Positions 12,059 to 26,780 of a stretch of DNA of 64,000 bases are shown one piece after another. The notes beneath the pieces are model-generated. The model ran no database searches and was not told the origin of the DNA. It was given only the letters and a program-made list of their open reading frames with translations. Origin of the DNA: Psoroptes ovis. Taxonomy: Eukaryota; Arthropoda; Arachnida; Sarcoptiformes; Psoroptidae. The stretch lies in the NCBI GenBank assembly GCA_002943765.1, contig PQWQ01000006.1, positions 930,001 to 994,000 on the forward strand. Direction: 5' to 3'. The translations under genes and the position numbers were made by a program. Each line of letters begins with the position of its first letter. Position 1 is the stretch's first letter.

Positions 12059-12500
12059 TTTTTCGAATTTAGATCATCAAGTTATCATTTTAATAAAAAT
12101 ATAATCAATTTAAACGAAATAACATTATAAAACATAAAATAAAAACAATTTCCGAAAGTATTTATTTTTTTGAACGTCATTAGGAAATATTATCAATGGA
12201 TGTGTTGTGTTTTACCTTCATAACCATAGTGATTTACAATTTTGATTGATTTATGTTCTTTGAAGTGACTAAAATATAAGTAAAATCAAATATAATATTA
12301 TTATAAATAAACTCGTTATAGATATTTGACAGGGTATTAAATACAAGCATCTTTGATAAGATAAATTTTTTTTGAAAGATTAATTTAAACATCTTATTTA
12401 AATACATAATTATGATTTATTAAATGATATTAAAGTTAATGATATGTGAATCACAGTTTTTTTATGTTATTTTAAATTATTTCACTATATGATTGATTAA
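12059..12500. other. Intergenic spacer between the LRR and WS/DGAT-family genes
   Basis: About 440 bp, AT-rich, with no gene. TTTATT at 12416-12421 (AATAAA on the minus strand) lies about 80 nt past the WS/DGAT-family stop and is a candidate poly(A) signal. Confidence 0.5.
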
Positions 12501-15500
12501 TCAACATTCAGTCTCAATTTTAAATGCAACTTCTGGACTAGATGGCGGTTCTGGACTTGTTGCCATTGATCTTCTTGATAATATTGGCGGTGTTACACGT
12601 GATGTCGTTGGCAAACTTGTAACGATTGATGGACGACGACCAAGGCTTACAACAGAAAATCTTCTTGGTACTATTGGACGTAATTCACCATCATTATCAT
12701 CATCATCTTGATTCTAAAATTATTGAAAATGAAAAACTTGATGAGTCAAAGTCAATTGAAATAGAAATCAAATTTACCTCGATATTGATGATTATATTGC
12801 TGCCATAATCAGCCAATGATTTTCTTCGTCTCATCTCATATAATAATGTTGTGAATTCATCTTTCAATTCTTCATAATGTTGGACAACAGCAGTATCACC
12901 CATTTCATATGCATTTGATAATTGATTAAGCTCATCTTGAATTTCATGGAGTTTATCAGACAAATCAATTGTTGGGACTTCGATAAATGATGATGGTTGT
13001 GGAAATAATTGTTGTTGTTGTTGTTGATGTTGCTGCTGCTGAGGCAATAAATGATCACCGAGATAAACTGGACGTTTGATGCGTTTAGATTCGCCTGGAA
13101 CACGTCGTTTTGATAATAATTCATGTAATATATCGATTTGACCGCGAAAATGACGCATCAATTCTTTTGAATTATTAATCAATTTTGAACTTGTTGCGAT
13201 CGATATGTATATTTTTTGGTCATAACTAAATATATTATACACAAGAGAACAGTATGATGGTGGCGATAAAAAATAATAAACTTTATTCAATCTATGCGAT
13301 CCAATACTTAACGCAGTCTCTGGCCCATTCATATTTGACATGTAAACTGAAGAATTTCGATTAATTAAATTCATTATAAATCGATATATAGTTTGTGGCA
13401 GGAATCGACTCAATAAATAATGTGAACCATACATTACTGCTGTATCGGCCGATGTTTTAAGCTCTTCCATAAGATGACGCACTTCCCATAAACGTGGAAT
13501 TGCTCCTTCCGTATTTGTTGGAATAGGTGATGAGGCTATAATCATTATTTTTATAATCAAAAAAAAAAAAAAAAAACACGAAAACAAATATAATGATAAT
13601 CATTAAAAAATTTTGAGATATATAGCGGCATTGATAATGATTATTACTTAGAACATAATTAATTCCAGTTAAGCTTGATTCGATTGGTGTCTGCGGTTGA
13701 ATGTCTACCGGTATTGAAACTGTTAAATCTGGTGGATTAATTATGTTTGTTTTGGTTGTAAGATATGATCGAATTGAGCCAGCAATACACGTCAAAAGTA
13801 CATCATTGAGTGTACTATCAATAATGGGAAAAAAGTGATTGGATTATTTGATTTATTTTATATAATAAAAATACCTTCGTGTCACTTGTTTGATGCGATA
13901 AATTTTAGGCAAATCTAATGCCGACCAATGTATTGATTTGATTTGCTTTGTTTTTGTTAAATAATTATGATTTCGTCTGGTGAATGCCCATAAAATCCAT
14001 AGAAAAAATGTTAATGGCCCAACAATAATTGCACGTAATATATTAATTGATAATGTTGATGAACCGAAACGTGCTTTTTGTAATGAACAAATCGGCACAG
14101 AATCACAAAGATAATGTGTTAAAATTGATACTAAACCTGATTGTGATAAAGTCTGATGAATGCGAATAATTAATATCACTTGATCACAATATGTTGCATT
14201 AGAATAGCGTATTTGCCATAATGGTTTATCCATCGGTAATGATTGTTCCATGAATGTTAATAAACGTTTTCGTAATGTACGTTTGCAATCGATTGGTTCA
14301 TCTTCAATAATATGATCATTTATATTATTCAATTCCTGCTCATATTTCCAATATGGTGTACTAGATAAACCTTTATAAATTATATGCGATTTGAAGCGTA
14401 TTAGTTCTGTTTTATTCAATAAACGTGTTTGTATCACATCACGTAATTGTTCGATTGATAAACCTTTGTCAATATACAATAAACAGTGAGTTATATGTCC
14501 TTTTTTCAACCAGAATGAATCAATCGATGATAGTGGTTCCTGTTTATTTAACAATGATCGGCGATAAAAAAATGTGCATTCGAATAATTTTTTAATGAAA
14601 ATAAATATTGGCAAAATAATTATAAGAAATAATACTGTCGGTGCACCTGTCAATAAGGCTAATATTGTGAAAAATATTGTCAATAAAAATATGCCAATTA
14701 TTGAACGATCTAATGGATGTATCAGTGTCTTCAACTATAAATTGTGTATGAGAAAGAAAATATTATTATTTTCTCGAAAATCTTGGGAATTCGCACCTTT
14801 TTCGATTTTAAACCACCATTTGGTTTTCTCGAACGCCAATCAATCATCGATTGATTTGATTGCTGCTGTTGATTTTGTGAATTATTTGATTGTTGTTGTG
14901 TAGACGACGATATAAGATTTGAATTATAACTAGTTAAATCTGATGTTGTTGATGATGCCAATGAGGAAGCTCTTGATTGATGTTGTTCTGATTGTTGCTG
15001 TGGCGGCTGATGATGATGATGGTAATGAAGTAAATTGGCATTATGTGCAGTGGTTGGAATTGTTTCCAATGAAACAGCAACCGAATTTTTTGTATGGAAT
15101 GAGAAACGAAATTTCTTCCGCTTTGAATCACGATGACGACGTTTTCTTTGACTCTGGTGATGATGATGATGATGATGATGCTGATTAATAGATTGTGAAT
15201 GAATCGCACATCCTTGATGATGATGATGATGGTGGTGATGCTGAGAGAAAATATTTGTCGATGAACTTTGAATCGAATCATTATTATCGTCACAATGATG
15301 ATGATCAATGTTTGCCTCAAAATCATTGACAACAACGGGATAATCATAATGATGATGATGCTTATGGAGAGGCAGTTTAAAACTATTAGGAGGTGGAGGA
15401 GGTGTTGGGACTGGTGTATCGTTTTCGTTCAAAATAATTTTATGATTGATACCAATCTCATTATTACCATCATTCCCATTATTTTCATCAAAATGATCGA

Positions 15501-15843
15501 TTGCAGTTAATGATGTTGATTGTTTATTCGCATTTGTTATGATCAATTTTTGAGCTTCACTGGTATCAATACATAATTGTGGAAATTTTTTCCCAACGAC
15601 ATTCGTTGGTGTGGTACTAACTATAGTGGCTGTTGTTGGTGAAACATGGTGATAATTACTTTGTTCATGTGACGATGATGGTGACAATGATCTTATACAA
15701 GGCAAATCTTGCGGCTGCTGTTGATCCAGACCAATGAGCATCAGATTTGCTTTTGATAATTGTGATGATTGAGATATCGATGGTGATATTGATGATGGTA
15801 ATGGTGATGAAGATGATGATGATTTGATCTGTGATTCCATCAT
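12501..15843 (-). CDS. WS/DGAT (wax synthase) family membrane protein with His-rich N-terminal extension
   Basis: Member of the wax-ester-synthase/diacylglycerol O-acyltransferase family (WSD, with WSD C-terminal domain). Exons are 15843-14797, 14734-13875, 13814-13648, 13535-12778 and 12713-12501; introns are 60-112 nt; total 1014 residues. Residues 1-349 are low complexity: Ser-, Pro- and Asn-rich, two runs of eight His (202-209, 222-229), then a basic RKRRHRDSKRKK patch. Two hydrophobic segments follow (about 360-397), then the acyltransferase half with SIDSFWL and PLWQIRY. The C-terminal half shows TLNDVLLTCIAGSIRSYL and MSNMNGP, as in WSD_C. The usual catalytic HHxxxDG is HQTLSQS at 542-548, so the second His and the Asp are both Gln. 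A Gln run and a Pro/Ser/Arg-rich tail end the protein. The first donor (GTGCGA) is the weakest splice site, so the fusion of extension and enzyme needs transcript support. Confidence 0.8.
13559..13576. repeat. Poly-A tract (18 nt) inside an intron
   Basis: Run of 18 A on the plus strand (T on the transcribed minus strand) just inside the acceptor end of the 112-nt intron 13536-13647. It acts as an extreme polypyrimidine tract. Confidence 0.85.
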
Positions 15844-18800
15844 CAGATATAATTATGTGAATGATTTTGGCAAAATTTATTAATCAATTCATCCGATGAT
15901 ATTGGATTTGGCTGACTGATTCTTCATATTTGCTATTATTAGCAATAATCAAAATTTTAAAATTGAATAATTGATTACGATTCTATTCCAGTGGAAAGAT
16001 AATAATAAAAAAAAATGGAATGTGATTTGTCAATCATTATTTTTTCATATTCTATTTTAATCAAAAGAACAATCAATTAATATACGCATGTTGTGTGTAG
16101 ATCATAAATATAAATTATATATGAGGCAAAATAATGAAAATGATTTTGATAATAATTTATTTAGAATTATAATTTGAATGAATTTTGCTTAGAAACGCAG
16201 GAAATAAAATGAATCCAATAAAAAAATAAATAAAATGAAACAATCAAAATAAATATAATCCAATTTAAACATAAAAATTAAATTAAAATAATAATAATTT
16301 CAAACAGTTCAATGATGCAAATATCATTAAAATTGTAATTTGTGATTAGAAATTACGAAAAAAATCCGTTTTGTTCATTTTTCTCTACATTTAAATATAA
16401 TCTGAAACATGCACGGAATTTCGCAAAAAAATCAATCAATTCCATTCTCTACATTCAATAATCTGTTTTGGTTACGAAAAGCAAAATGGTGAAAACCATT
16501 TCCACGTGGCTTGAAATATTACTATTTCAATTTATTGATTTGAAAATTCACCACTAATGGCCATGATTTGATCGAAATTGATTCAAATATTAATAATAGA
16601 ATCATATTTTTTAAATCAATTCCAATCAAATCAACAACATCATTCAACCAATATTTGCAAAATCAATTTGAATTTTGATTGAAAAAAAAATTCGTTTGTG
16701 AATATTGATATTAGAAAATGATTGAATTTTTTTTTCTTATGAAGGTTTCTTCATATATATTCACATCCATAGAGGCCAGAAATGATGTTTCATTATTTTT
16801 TCATACTTCATAATTTCACCATGGAAAATGTTATCATTTGGAACAATAAGCAGAACAGAGAGAAAAAAATGTCATTTTTTTATTCAAATATTAGACAATC
16901 ACAAAGATAAGAGAAGAGAAAAAGAATGCACACACACACAAACACATATTTGAATCAATTGAAATTACTTTTTTTCTGAATATTTCTATTATTATAAATC
17001 ATAATTTATTAATGTTAATTGAAAAATATTAAATTCAGAATTGGAAATAGCAACATAGAGAAAATGGGTGAATGTATGCATGCACATGCATAATATTTAC
17101 ACATATTACAAGTTATTATATAATTGCAAAAATATATTAGACATGAATTTTTTATGCACATTTATAACTAATACATGTCAACCATTATCATTATCATTTT
17201 TTTAATATTATGAATTTCTAAACATCAGTCATTCAATCATTGTTTCATTTTGGAACACAGATAGTATGTTGAATGTGTATTTTGAATATGAACATAAAAA
17301 AATGAATAAATAGAAAATTGTAAATGTTATTACATTATTCACAATTACACTGAATTTATTTTTATTTTGTCATAATAAAAATTAATAAAATTTCTTTGCA
17401 AATGCAAATACACATAGATAGATAGAATTTAAATATTCAACAAAAACAAATTTCCATTACATTTTGTTGATTGATAATTGAATTCTTTGTTTTCCATTTT
17501 TTCTTTCCTTTTCAACGGAGTACATGAACACAACAACAAATTTGTTCATTTCAAATAATCATAAAACTTGAAAGAATTTGAATGAAGCAAAGAATTTTAT
17601 ATTTTTATTTTATTAGAAATAAAATTTGAATCAACATAAAAAATAATTTCCTTTTTTTAAAACAAATATTGATTCAAAATGGATTCTTTTCTTATTTTAG
17701 CTCCAAAATAATCATAGAAATGGCTGATAGAATGAAAAAAAATTCCAAATTTGATCGATTCGATTGTTTTGAATACTATAATATACAAATTCCATTCATT
17801 GATTGAAACTATTCGAACAGAATATTTATAATTAAAAAAAAAAAGAATGAGACTAAAGCTAATCGGAATGGAATATAAATACAAATAAATATAAATGATG
17901 TTTTTCCGAATTTTTTGTTATTGGTAAACAAAATCAATTATTCAATACATTCGAATTCAAATTATTCAAATAAACATGATATTCATATGATTTCAATTCG
18001 TTTGAAATTGAATGAATATGATTATATTTACATTATAATTTTTGATTATTGTTTATTTTATTTGATTATTTTTTGCTTTTTTTTGAATACTGATATTTTT
18101 ATTCAATGATAAGAATCAATTTCACTTTAATATATATTATCGATTATTCTCTATTCTATTCGATTGAATTGAAAAGCCAACAAATAGATTTTTAAAATTA
18201 TTTATTTCCATTTTCATTTAAATTGAATTTCAAAGGCATTGAAATTTACTTTGATGTAAATCATATGATATGCAGATTGCTGATGTGTAATCAAGTGGCA
18301 AAAAGAATTTTGCGTTGACAGTCAAATGAGATGAGATGTTGTAGAGCTTTCAGAAAATTTCAGATTCAAGATAGTAAAATTTCATTTTTGAATTTTATCA
18401 ATCTGTTCATTCAAATCTTTTATCGTTGAATTCAATGTGTTGATGTGCGTTTGTATTTTGTTTAAATTATATATGCTGAAGCGAATTGAATGAATCTATG
18501 AGTGCAAATATTTTTTCCAATTTTTTTCTCAAAAATTCGTTCAAATGTGAACAAATTTAATTGAATTTCATCGATTTTATATATTTTTATGGAGAAAAAA
18601 ATTGAAAAAACGAATTGACATTTCCATATTTTACATTCTCCATCCATTCACCATGTTGTTTATTTATTTTTTCATAAAATTCAATGTAAAAATGTAAAAT
18701 AAAATGACAAAAACAAACATTATATTTTGAAAGCGAAAGACTAAAAAAGATTATATTTTTGAATCAATCAATGTTTTTTTTTTGCAATTTTTTCAATTTT

Positions 18801-21800
18801 CAATTTCATTAGATTCCAAAAATCTGAACATATTTCTTGATGGAAATGTGAAGGAAAAAAAATGAACTTAATGGGATAAAGTTTGAATTTAAATTTTCAT
18901 TTATACAAACTTCAAGTGTGATTCTATTCAATCAATTTCCGATATGAAAATTGTAATTTTCTTCCATTCATTTTTTCTACTTACTTTTTCACTTTCATGT
19001 ATATTATTAATTCCGACAATTTTCCAGCTAAACATCTCGAATAATGTTTAGTTATGATCGAGGAGAGGAGAGAAAATATTCTTGACAAGAAACACATAAA
19101 ATTGAATAACTTTCTTGCAAAAAGCATAAGAAAAAAAAGTTGTTTCAGTTCATTCTATTTCATGTTTTACATTCGAAATTATACGACACGATTCACCAAT
19201 GAATTCTATGAATTCACAAATTTTATGAAATGGAAATGAAAAAAAGAAAATTTCCATCAAATCTCAAATCATAATTGATTCATTGGAAATAACATAATAA
19301 AAAATCTGTAAAAGAAAATCTATGAAAGAAAATCAGATTTGAATATTTAAATCACTGCATTTTCATTTCATGATTATTATCGCAAGAAATGATTAATTTA
19401 CAAAACAGAAAAAATAAGAAAAATAATCTGAATTTATAATTCATCAATTCAATTGAATTGTAAAAGAAATCAAAATGAAAAATCATGCATACAAATCAAT
19501 GATTGTATATGTTTGATCAATTGACCGTGTATATCTATATGTGAAATTTCGAGAGTGAATCCATGTATTATTCATAATTCATTTATGAACATTGCTGTTG
19601 GTTTTAATTATAAAATCAATTAATTTAATAAAAAATGATATGAACATTGATTTGATTAACATTGAATTGATTATCGGATGATGATAAACATCGAAACGAT
19701 CAATGATAATGATAAAATTAATTTTTCTGTTTCTTTGATAACATTTAAAATTTAAAACAAAAATAAAAATTGTTTTCGCTGAAAATGTGATTTGTCATCA
19801 TTAATCAATTGTTCAAAAAAACATTGACTATAATAACTGGTTCATTTCAGCTATGATCACTCAAGTTAATCACATTATCCATATTTGATCGATCAATATT
19901 TTTCTACAAACAACAACAAAACTATCTCCTACAATGGTACAATGAACTCTTTGAATTAATTTTGATTATTATGTTCGAGAAAAAAGAACAACTAGAACAA
20001 AATATGAATAATGACATATTGTGTAGATAATATCAATGATCTTTTAAATTTATTTCATTTTCGTTTGTTTCAAATCATAATCAACTTCAAAATTTATTTG
20101 ATTTTTTTCTTCATTTTTTTTCAATCAAAATTTCTATCAAATTAGAGGTTAATTTTTGTTGTTGTTTCTGTCGCTGTTGCTGTTGCTCAAGATAAATGAC
20201 AGATTTAGGATCATTTGATCATTATCGAATAGCGATACCGACGTTTGAACAACAAAATATCACCATTTTTGAATGAAATAAATATGTGTGGAGAACATTA
20301 ATCTTGTTCAAAGCCAACACATTTTAGTTGATTCAAAAAAATGAGAATAAAAATAAATAATTGAATAAATAGGATGGAAAAAATCTAATTTAAAATTATT
20401 TTTTTCTGATAAAAAATTCAGGTTAAATTTTGTTCTTGTTGCTGTTGCTATTCGCATATATTTTGAATTCAAATGAATATATTCATGATTCAAATGGTGA
20501 TGATTCAAGCACAGCAGCGTTATAAAATTACGAAATTTTCAACGGTATTCAAAAGATGCAAAATTCAACAACAACAACAAAAAAAATGGAAATCGAAAAT
20601 AAAAATTGAATTTTTAATAATATTCAAAAACAAATGTAAAAGATAAACAAACAAAAAAAAGTTTTCAAGGAAACTTTTAATTTTATTTTATTTTATTTTA
20701 CATCTATGTTTTCAAAATTCAAATTCATTTGAATTTTTTTCTTCATTGGGAAATGGAATTTACCTGAATTTTTCATTCAATATTTTATTTCGTTATTTAT
20801 CTAGAGAAATTCAATCGATGCACTCATTGATGATTTGATTCGATGTATGCGTTTGTCAAAATGATGTTGATTTTTTTCACAAGATTTAAATTTGCAATCA
20901 ACCACCTCAGTAAATCATTCCAAAAAAACCAAAAAAGATGCGAGATTTAGATCATTTAAATTTATTTTGTCATTTCAAATCATATAATTTAAAAATTCAA
21001 TGTTGAAAAACACCCACAATATCATGAATGGAAAATTTTTCTTATAATTCGAAATGAAACTTAAAAATAAAAATTATTTTGGCTGAAAATAGTCATTCAC
21101 GGACAACTTCAATTATCAATTGAGATCAATAAGCAAAATATCAATTTTTCTTTACGATGAAATGAGATTAAAATTAATCAATCAAAATTTGATATTCAAA
21201 AATTTAAATGCCGACAATTTGATGATGATGATGATGACTGAAGCATTTTAAAGATATCTTTCCATGAATTATTTTTGCAAAAATATGTTCAGCGAAAAGC
21301 ACCAAAATACAAATATTTTTCGTCTAAATAATTTTGTCTCATTTCTTTCAACGAATTCTTCGGGTAATACAACAAAAAAGTAAAAATAAATAATACTTAA
21401 CAAATGAATAATAATGATGAAAACATTTTGAGAATAATTGAAAAAATATATGGAAACAACCCTCATAAAGATAACAACAACAAATAACAAATAATAATAA
21501 TAATAACAAGAAAAAATTAAATAAAACAACCACTTTTGCACTTTACATTTTCATTTTTTTTCTTCTTTCGTTCTCTCTATTCAATGTAATTATTATTATT
21601 ATATAACCAAATAGAGAATGGATGAAGTACAGTGCAGCGAAGTAATGCTGAAAATACAAACACTCATGAACAAATGATGAAAAAAATTTTCATTCTTTTC
21701 AAACATTTTGATGAAATCAAATCATCAACTGATCAGAATCAATTGTGAATAGAATAATTTTCTGGAAATTTTTTTTTTTCATTTCAAAAAAACGAAAATT

Positions 21801-23950
21801 TCAAATAACTGAAATGCGAAATAAAGTTGAAAAAAATATTTCCATTTGGTTCCATTTGCTGTTATATTTTTTATTTTGGTTTCAAAGTTTTCAATTCGGG
21901 TTGTTGTTGCTGCTGTTGAGGATGATGATGATGATGATAATATTTCAATATTACGAAATAGTATTTTTGAAATTGGAAAAATTCTTTGAATATTTTTGCT
22001 TCTACCCAAAAAAATGTGAATCATTTGGTTGCTTTCATTCATTCATAGAATTTTTGAATGAAAATGTTTTCCATTTTTTCAGCACTTTCGATTCTGTACA
22101 TACTCTGTACACACATTGATTCTTTGGTTTTTCATTTCTATACATTTGCTGCAGACAAATGTTTTGATATTATATTTATGCTTTTATGGAACATGATAAA
22201 ATATATAGAAACATTTTTTGTTGTTGTTGTTATTAATTTGCTGTTGTTTGAATTCAGCGAATTATAAATTCAATGTTGTAATGTGGGCATTTTTCTGTTC
22301 TTTTTTCTTTGTTGATCATCATAAGCAACAACAAGAACAACGACAGCGTTCTGAGCTGAAATTCGGATAATTTTGGATCGAAATTACTTGATTTTACCGA
22401 GTCGAATCGCTAGTATGAAACAAAAGCAATGATGATGATAATATTGAAGAATGAAGAAAATGTTAAAAATTCATTGGAATTCTTTAGGCGAATAAATATA
22501 TGAAATGAATGAATGGAATTCAATGCGATCAACGAGGATATTCGAGGGAAATGCTATGCTGTTTGATGGAATATTTAGAAATAAAATAAAATATGTATTG
22601 GAAATTTGGAAAGAATCGAAAATATTTTATTTTTCTTTGCACATCCGAATGAAATCATAATAAGAAGATGAAGAAGAAAATTGTATTATTCGTATTTCGA
22701 AAAAATATAGGAAAAAAAGGAAATTAAAATAAATAAATACAATGTTTTCAAAATTATTGTTATTTTGTGAAAGAATTATTGACAATTGACACTATTGAAT
22801 TTGGCCGATGGACATTGGATTTTTTATTTTTGTATTTGGAATCTTGTCACACAAAACCAATATTTATAATGTATTGAAACAATATGGATTTGTTATTCAT
22901 TGCCATTGCTATTCTTCACACAATGATTCCAATCCTAAGAATTCTATAAGAAAATAAAACAAAATTAATGCATTTGTATCCGTATAAAAGAAAAAAGCAA
23001 ATAAAAATTCTTTGAAGCAAATATTTTCCATTTCTTTCTCATCATTCTTCTTGAATCGTAATGGAAATGATCATTGAATCCATAGATATGAAATGGATTT
23101 GTGTTGGTTGATTTCATTTGATTTGTGTTGTTTGTGTATTAGTAAATTCCACATTTTTAATTCACTTTGATTTGAGTTGATACAGACACTCTCACAAACA
23201 CAAATTCATTTTGATACATGTCATTCAGATTCAGATGTGAAACAGATTCAATTCAAAGGAATTTCTTTTTAGCCTGAAAAATGAAATTCTTTCTTCGATA
23301 CAAAAGATTTCATAAGTTTGTCATCAAATCAATCATAAATTTACTCAAAACTTGTGAATACAAACATCTCCACAGTAGACTTGTCATCGAGATTTATTTT
23401 CATTTTGATATTTTTTTCGGGCATTAAATTTTCATTGTTTTTTTCAAAATTTCCAGTTTGATTAAACAGCACATCGCTGGGACATTATTTTCAAAAATGT
23501 CGAGAATTTTTCACCCACTTCATCTTTCTTCAACATTCGTTTGTTTGTCATTGAATTATTGTTTAAAAAAATGAAAAAATAATGTTAGTTTTTCGCAAAA
23601 ATAATAATCAAATGAAATGAGACAATTACAATAAATTACAATGGGCGAATACAAATATGAACAAACAAATAAATAAATAGTTTCAAGTTTCATGAAGAAT
23701 GATATGAAATGAAACACATTGATTATAACAAGCATGAAAAAAATCACATAAATTGTCATACATTAATTCAGAATTCATTCATTTTTTTCGTGTGATAATA
23801 TTTATGCTTGTTTCTATTCATTTTATACTTGTTTCTAGAAAATCGATGAAAACCTATTACGAATTTCATGATAATTATTGTTGTTGTTGCCATTGTTTTA
23901 TTTTTCGTTGGAACTACTCAATTTATCATTTCAGAAACAATGAATTTTTC

Positions 23951-23989
23951 AGACTGAATTTCGTCTCAGTCTGCTTCGTGGCTGCACGA
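23951..23989. other. Two adjacent hairpins in a GC-richer island
   Basis: AGACTGA (23951-23957) pairs with TCAGTCT (23966-23972) across 8 nt. Then TCGTG (23976-23980) pairs with CACGA (23985-23989) around a GCTG loop. They sit in a short island much richer in GC than its surroundings. Function is unknown. Confidence 0.4.
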
Positions 23990-26494
23990 ACGGCTGCTTG
24001 GCGCCCTGAATCGATGATCATATTATTGATGATGATCACAGGAATTGAAATCATCATTTTGATCTTTTTTAATTTTTAATTAAGCTTTTAATTAATTCAA
24101 ATTGAGAAAAAAAGGAAATGAATTAATGGAAAAATTTCAAGGAATGAAATTCTAATTTTTTAAAATTTTTCTTCTTATAAAATTGCCCAAAAATCATTTC
24201 AAATGAAAATTTCATTTTTGTTTTCAACAGAAAATAACTCGGTAAAAACAAAAAACGAATTCGAAACGAATGAGAATTGAATCAAATTTATTTTTGAAAA
24301 TTTCCTTTATGAAAATGAAGCATATCTCCCCATCTATCTATATTCATTTGTGCTTTGCTGTAATATTGATGACACGAAATGAATAATAATAATTTTGTTG
24401 CTTTGAATAATCAAAAAATTATTATTATCATAATTTGCATATTTTAGAATTTTGAATTATTTTTTTTCGTTGCATTTTTGGTGCATTGAATTCTTCCTTT
24501 GAGCTGGAATATGATTATCATTATTATTATTATCAGAAATACTATTAATTTTAATTTAAAATGGAATAGAAAAAAGGAAAATGAAATTTCATTTTCAATT
24601 TTTTTCTGACAAATTATAAATTGATTTTGGCCAGAATATTTGATTTATGTTTTTTTCGCATTGTTTTGTGGTGTTGTTGGTGCTGGTGTTGTATGAGTTT
24701 GGGAGTTTTCAGTCTTGTTCTGTTTCCAATTTTTCCTTTTTTTCAATTTTATTCTGGCCAATGTACTGGACCTTAAATGATCGATGATGATAATGATAAT
24801 GATGATGTGTTTATAATGTGTTTGGTTTGTACAATGGATAGAATATAAACGAGGACGGGAAAAGTGAAAATTGATTCAATTTTTTCAATTTTTTTTTTGA
24901 AATGATGAATTGTGAAAAATTTTCCCGAAAGTAAATATGAAATTTGTTTTTGTTTGAAAAATATTGAAAAAATTATTACATTGACAATTTTTCTTTTCGT
25001 CACTTCAATGGGACTATGTCTACTATTTAACATTATCCATCATTATTTTCATCATGAATATATCGGCTATTTGCTAGTCATTGATTGGATTTCCGAACAA
25101 GTTCGAAACTTTTTCATTAAAATGAAAATAAATGAAAAGCAAATAAATCAAATTTCGAATAGACTTAAATAATTTTTCATCAATCGACAACAATGATTGA
25201 TTGAATTTTAAGTGAATCGCCAGTCATGACAAAAATTTTTTTTTTGAATTTTTTGCTGGTCATTGATGGTAGCTTGTAATACTTGACACTGCATTTGATC
25301 GGAAATTATTCGAATGAATTTATTTAGATTTAGGCCTAAACCTAACCTAACTCACCAACATTCAAGCATATTTTTGTCGAATAATATGCTGAATGTTCAA
25401 TATTCAAATCATTCTGATTTCTTTATTCGTCAAGCAATCCTATTTATTATTATCATTTGATGAAAAAATGAACTAAAGAAATGAAACAAATTTCTTGTGA
25501 ATATTAAAAAAGAGAAAAATTTCAATTTAAAATTCATTTTGATCTATGTAAAATTATATCGAATATATTCGTACTAGTATGCAATGAAATCGCATTTTTT
25601 TCTCCGATTTTCGTTGGTCATAAATCTAATGAAAAAAACAGCAACAACAACAACCATTGAACACCAAGCCCAACAATGATTAAAATTTACGAGAAAAATA
25701 AATTCCAAAAAATAAAAAAATTATTTCATCTTTTATTCATGGAAAAAACATATCAACTGTGAATACATTATTAATACGATATAATACACGATTATGTTTG
25801 AACATTGTAGGATTTGAATTTTTTCAAATTTTCTGGACAATTTTTAGAATTTTTTTTTTGAATCAAATTTTTAGATGAAATTGAGAATTTTAAATTCAAT
25901 GTCATGTTTCCAAGAAGAAGAACAAGAAAATTTGAGAATTAAAAATTAAAATTCATCAATTTTAAATTCGTTCCTCGATTCATTTCATTCAATGCTTCAA
26001 TTGTGTTGGTGAATATTTTATTATTTTTCATTTTTTTAAACATTTTGAATATGTTAAAAATGGAGAACGACCAACTACTTAAAGCTACGACCAAAAGATT
26101 TGGAGGATAAGTTAAAATTCCTCACTAAATCAAGAGAAATTAATGATGATTATGATAATAACTCATTTCCTTTCATTTCGTTTGTCACACACATATGATA
26201 AACGCCCCATTTATTTTTTCTGGTGAAAAATTGACTGAATGAATGAATAAATCTGACGAATCAAGAAAAAAAAAACTAAAGCAATAAAACATCTGGTTGT
26301 TTTTGTGGGTCATTTCATTCATTCATTTGATTTCCCTTTGAGATTATTCATAAGTAAAATATTTCAATCTAAAAAATATTGAATGAAATAATACAACTAA
26401 TCAATCAGACTTGTTTTTATATTAAATGGAGATTGACAATTAGATTTCCTTTTTTTTCTTTTCTTTTTTATTTGAAATTCTATTTTGAATTTCA

Positions 26495-26780
26495 GGTGTT
26501 TGTACATGCGTAAGTGTGCGTGTCGTAATGTCTAAGTGGTGTGGATGAGCTTATATGCCTATGTGTGTTTTGATGTGTGTTGGTAGATTTTGAACACAGG
26601 TATGAGGCAAGGTAAGGTATAAGCGACTGATTCGTAGAAACCACTTGTTGTTGTTGCTTAGTTTGTTGCAGCATTGTTAGGAGCTTACTGCGCTAGTTGT
26701 ATGATGATTTTTGATTAAATTGATGTTAGTGTGTATCACAGTGTGTGAATGGTTTGTGTGATTATCATTATTATTTTCTA
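26495..26780. repeat. GT-rich degenerate simple-sequence region
   Basis: Plus strand dominated by imperfect GTGT/TGTG motifs, with higher GC than the flanks. The short minus-strand open frame across it is Thr/His-rich because of this composition. I see no terminal repeats marking a transposon. Confidence 0.4.

Noticed and set aside
14934..15510. Ile/Met/Asp-rich open frames on both strands
   Set aside because: They are shadows of the CAT/GAT repeats encoding the His runs.
21745..22119. 124-codon Phe-rich open frame in the desert
   Set aside because: Poly-Phe/Leu/Met content matches T-rich DNA. It has no signal or domain pattern, and the opposite strand is equally open.
25331..25352. CCTAA-like units resembling arthropod telomere repeat
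   Set aside because: Only two or three imperfect units in an interstitial position; chance is sufficient.
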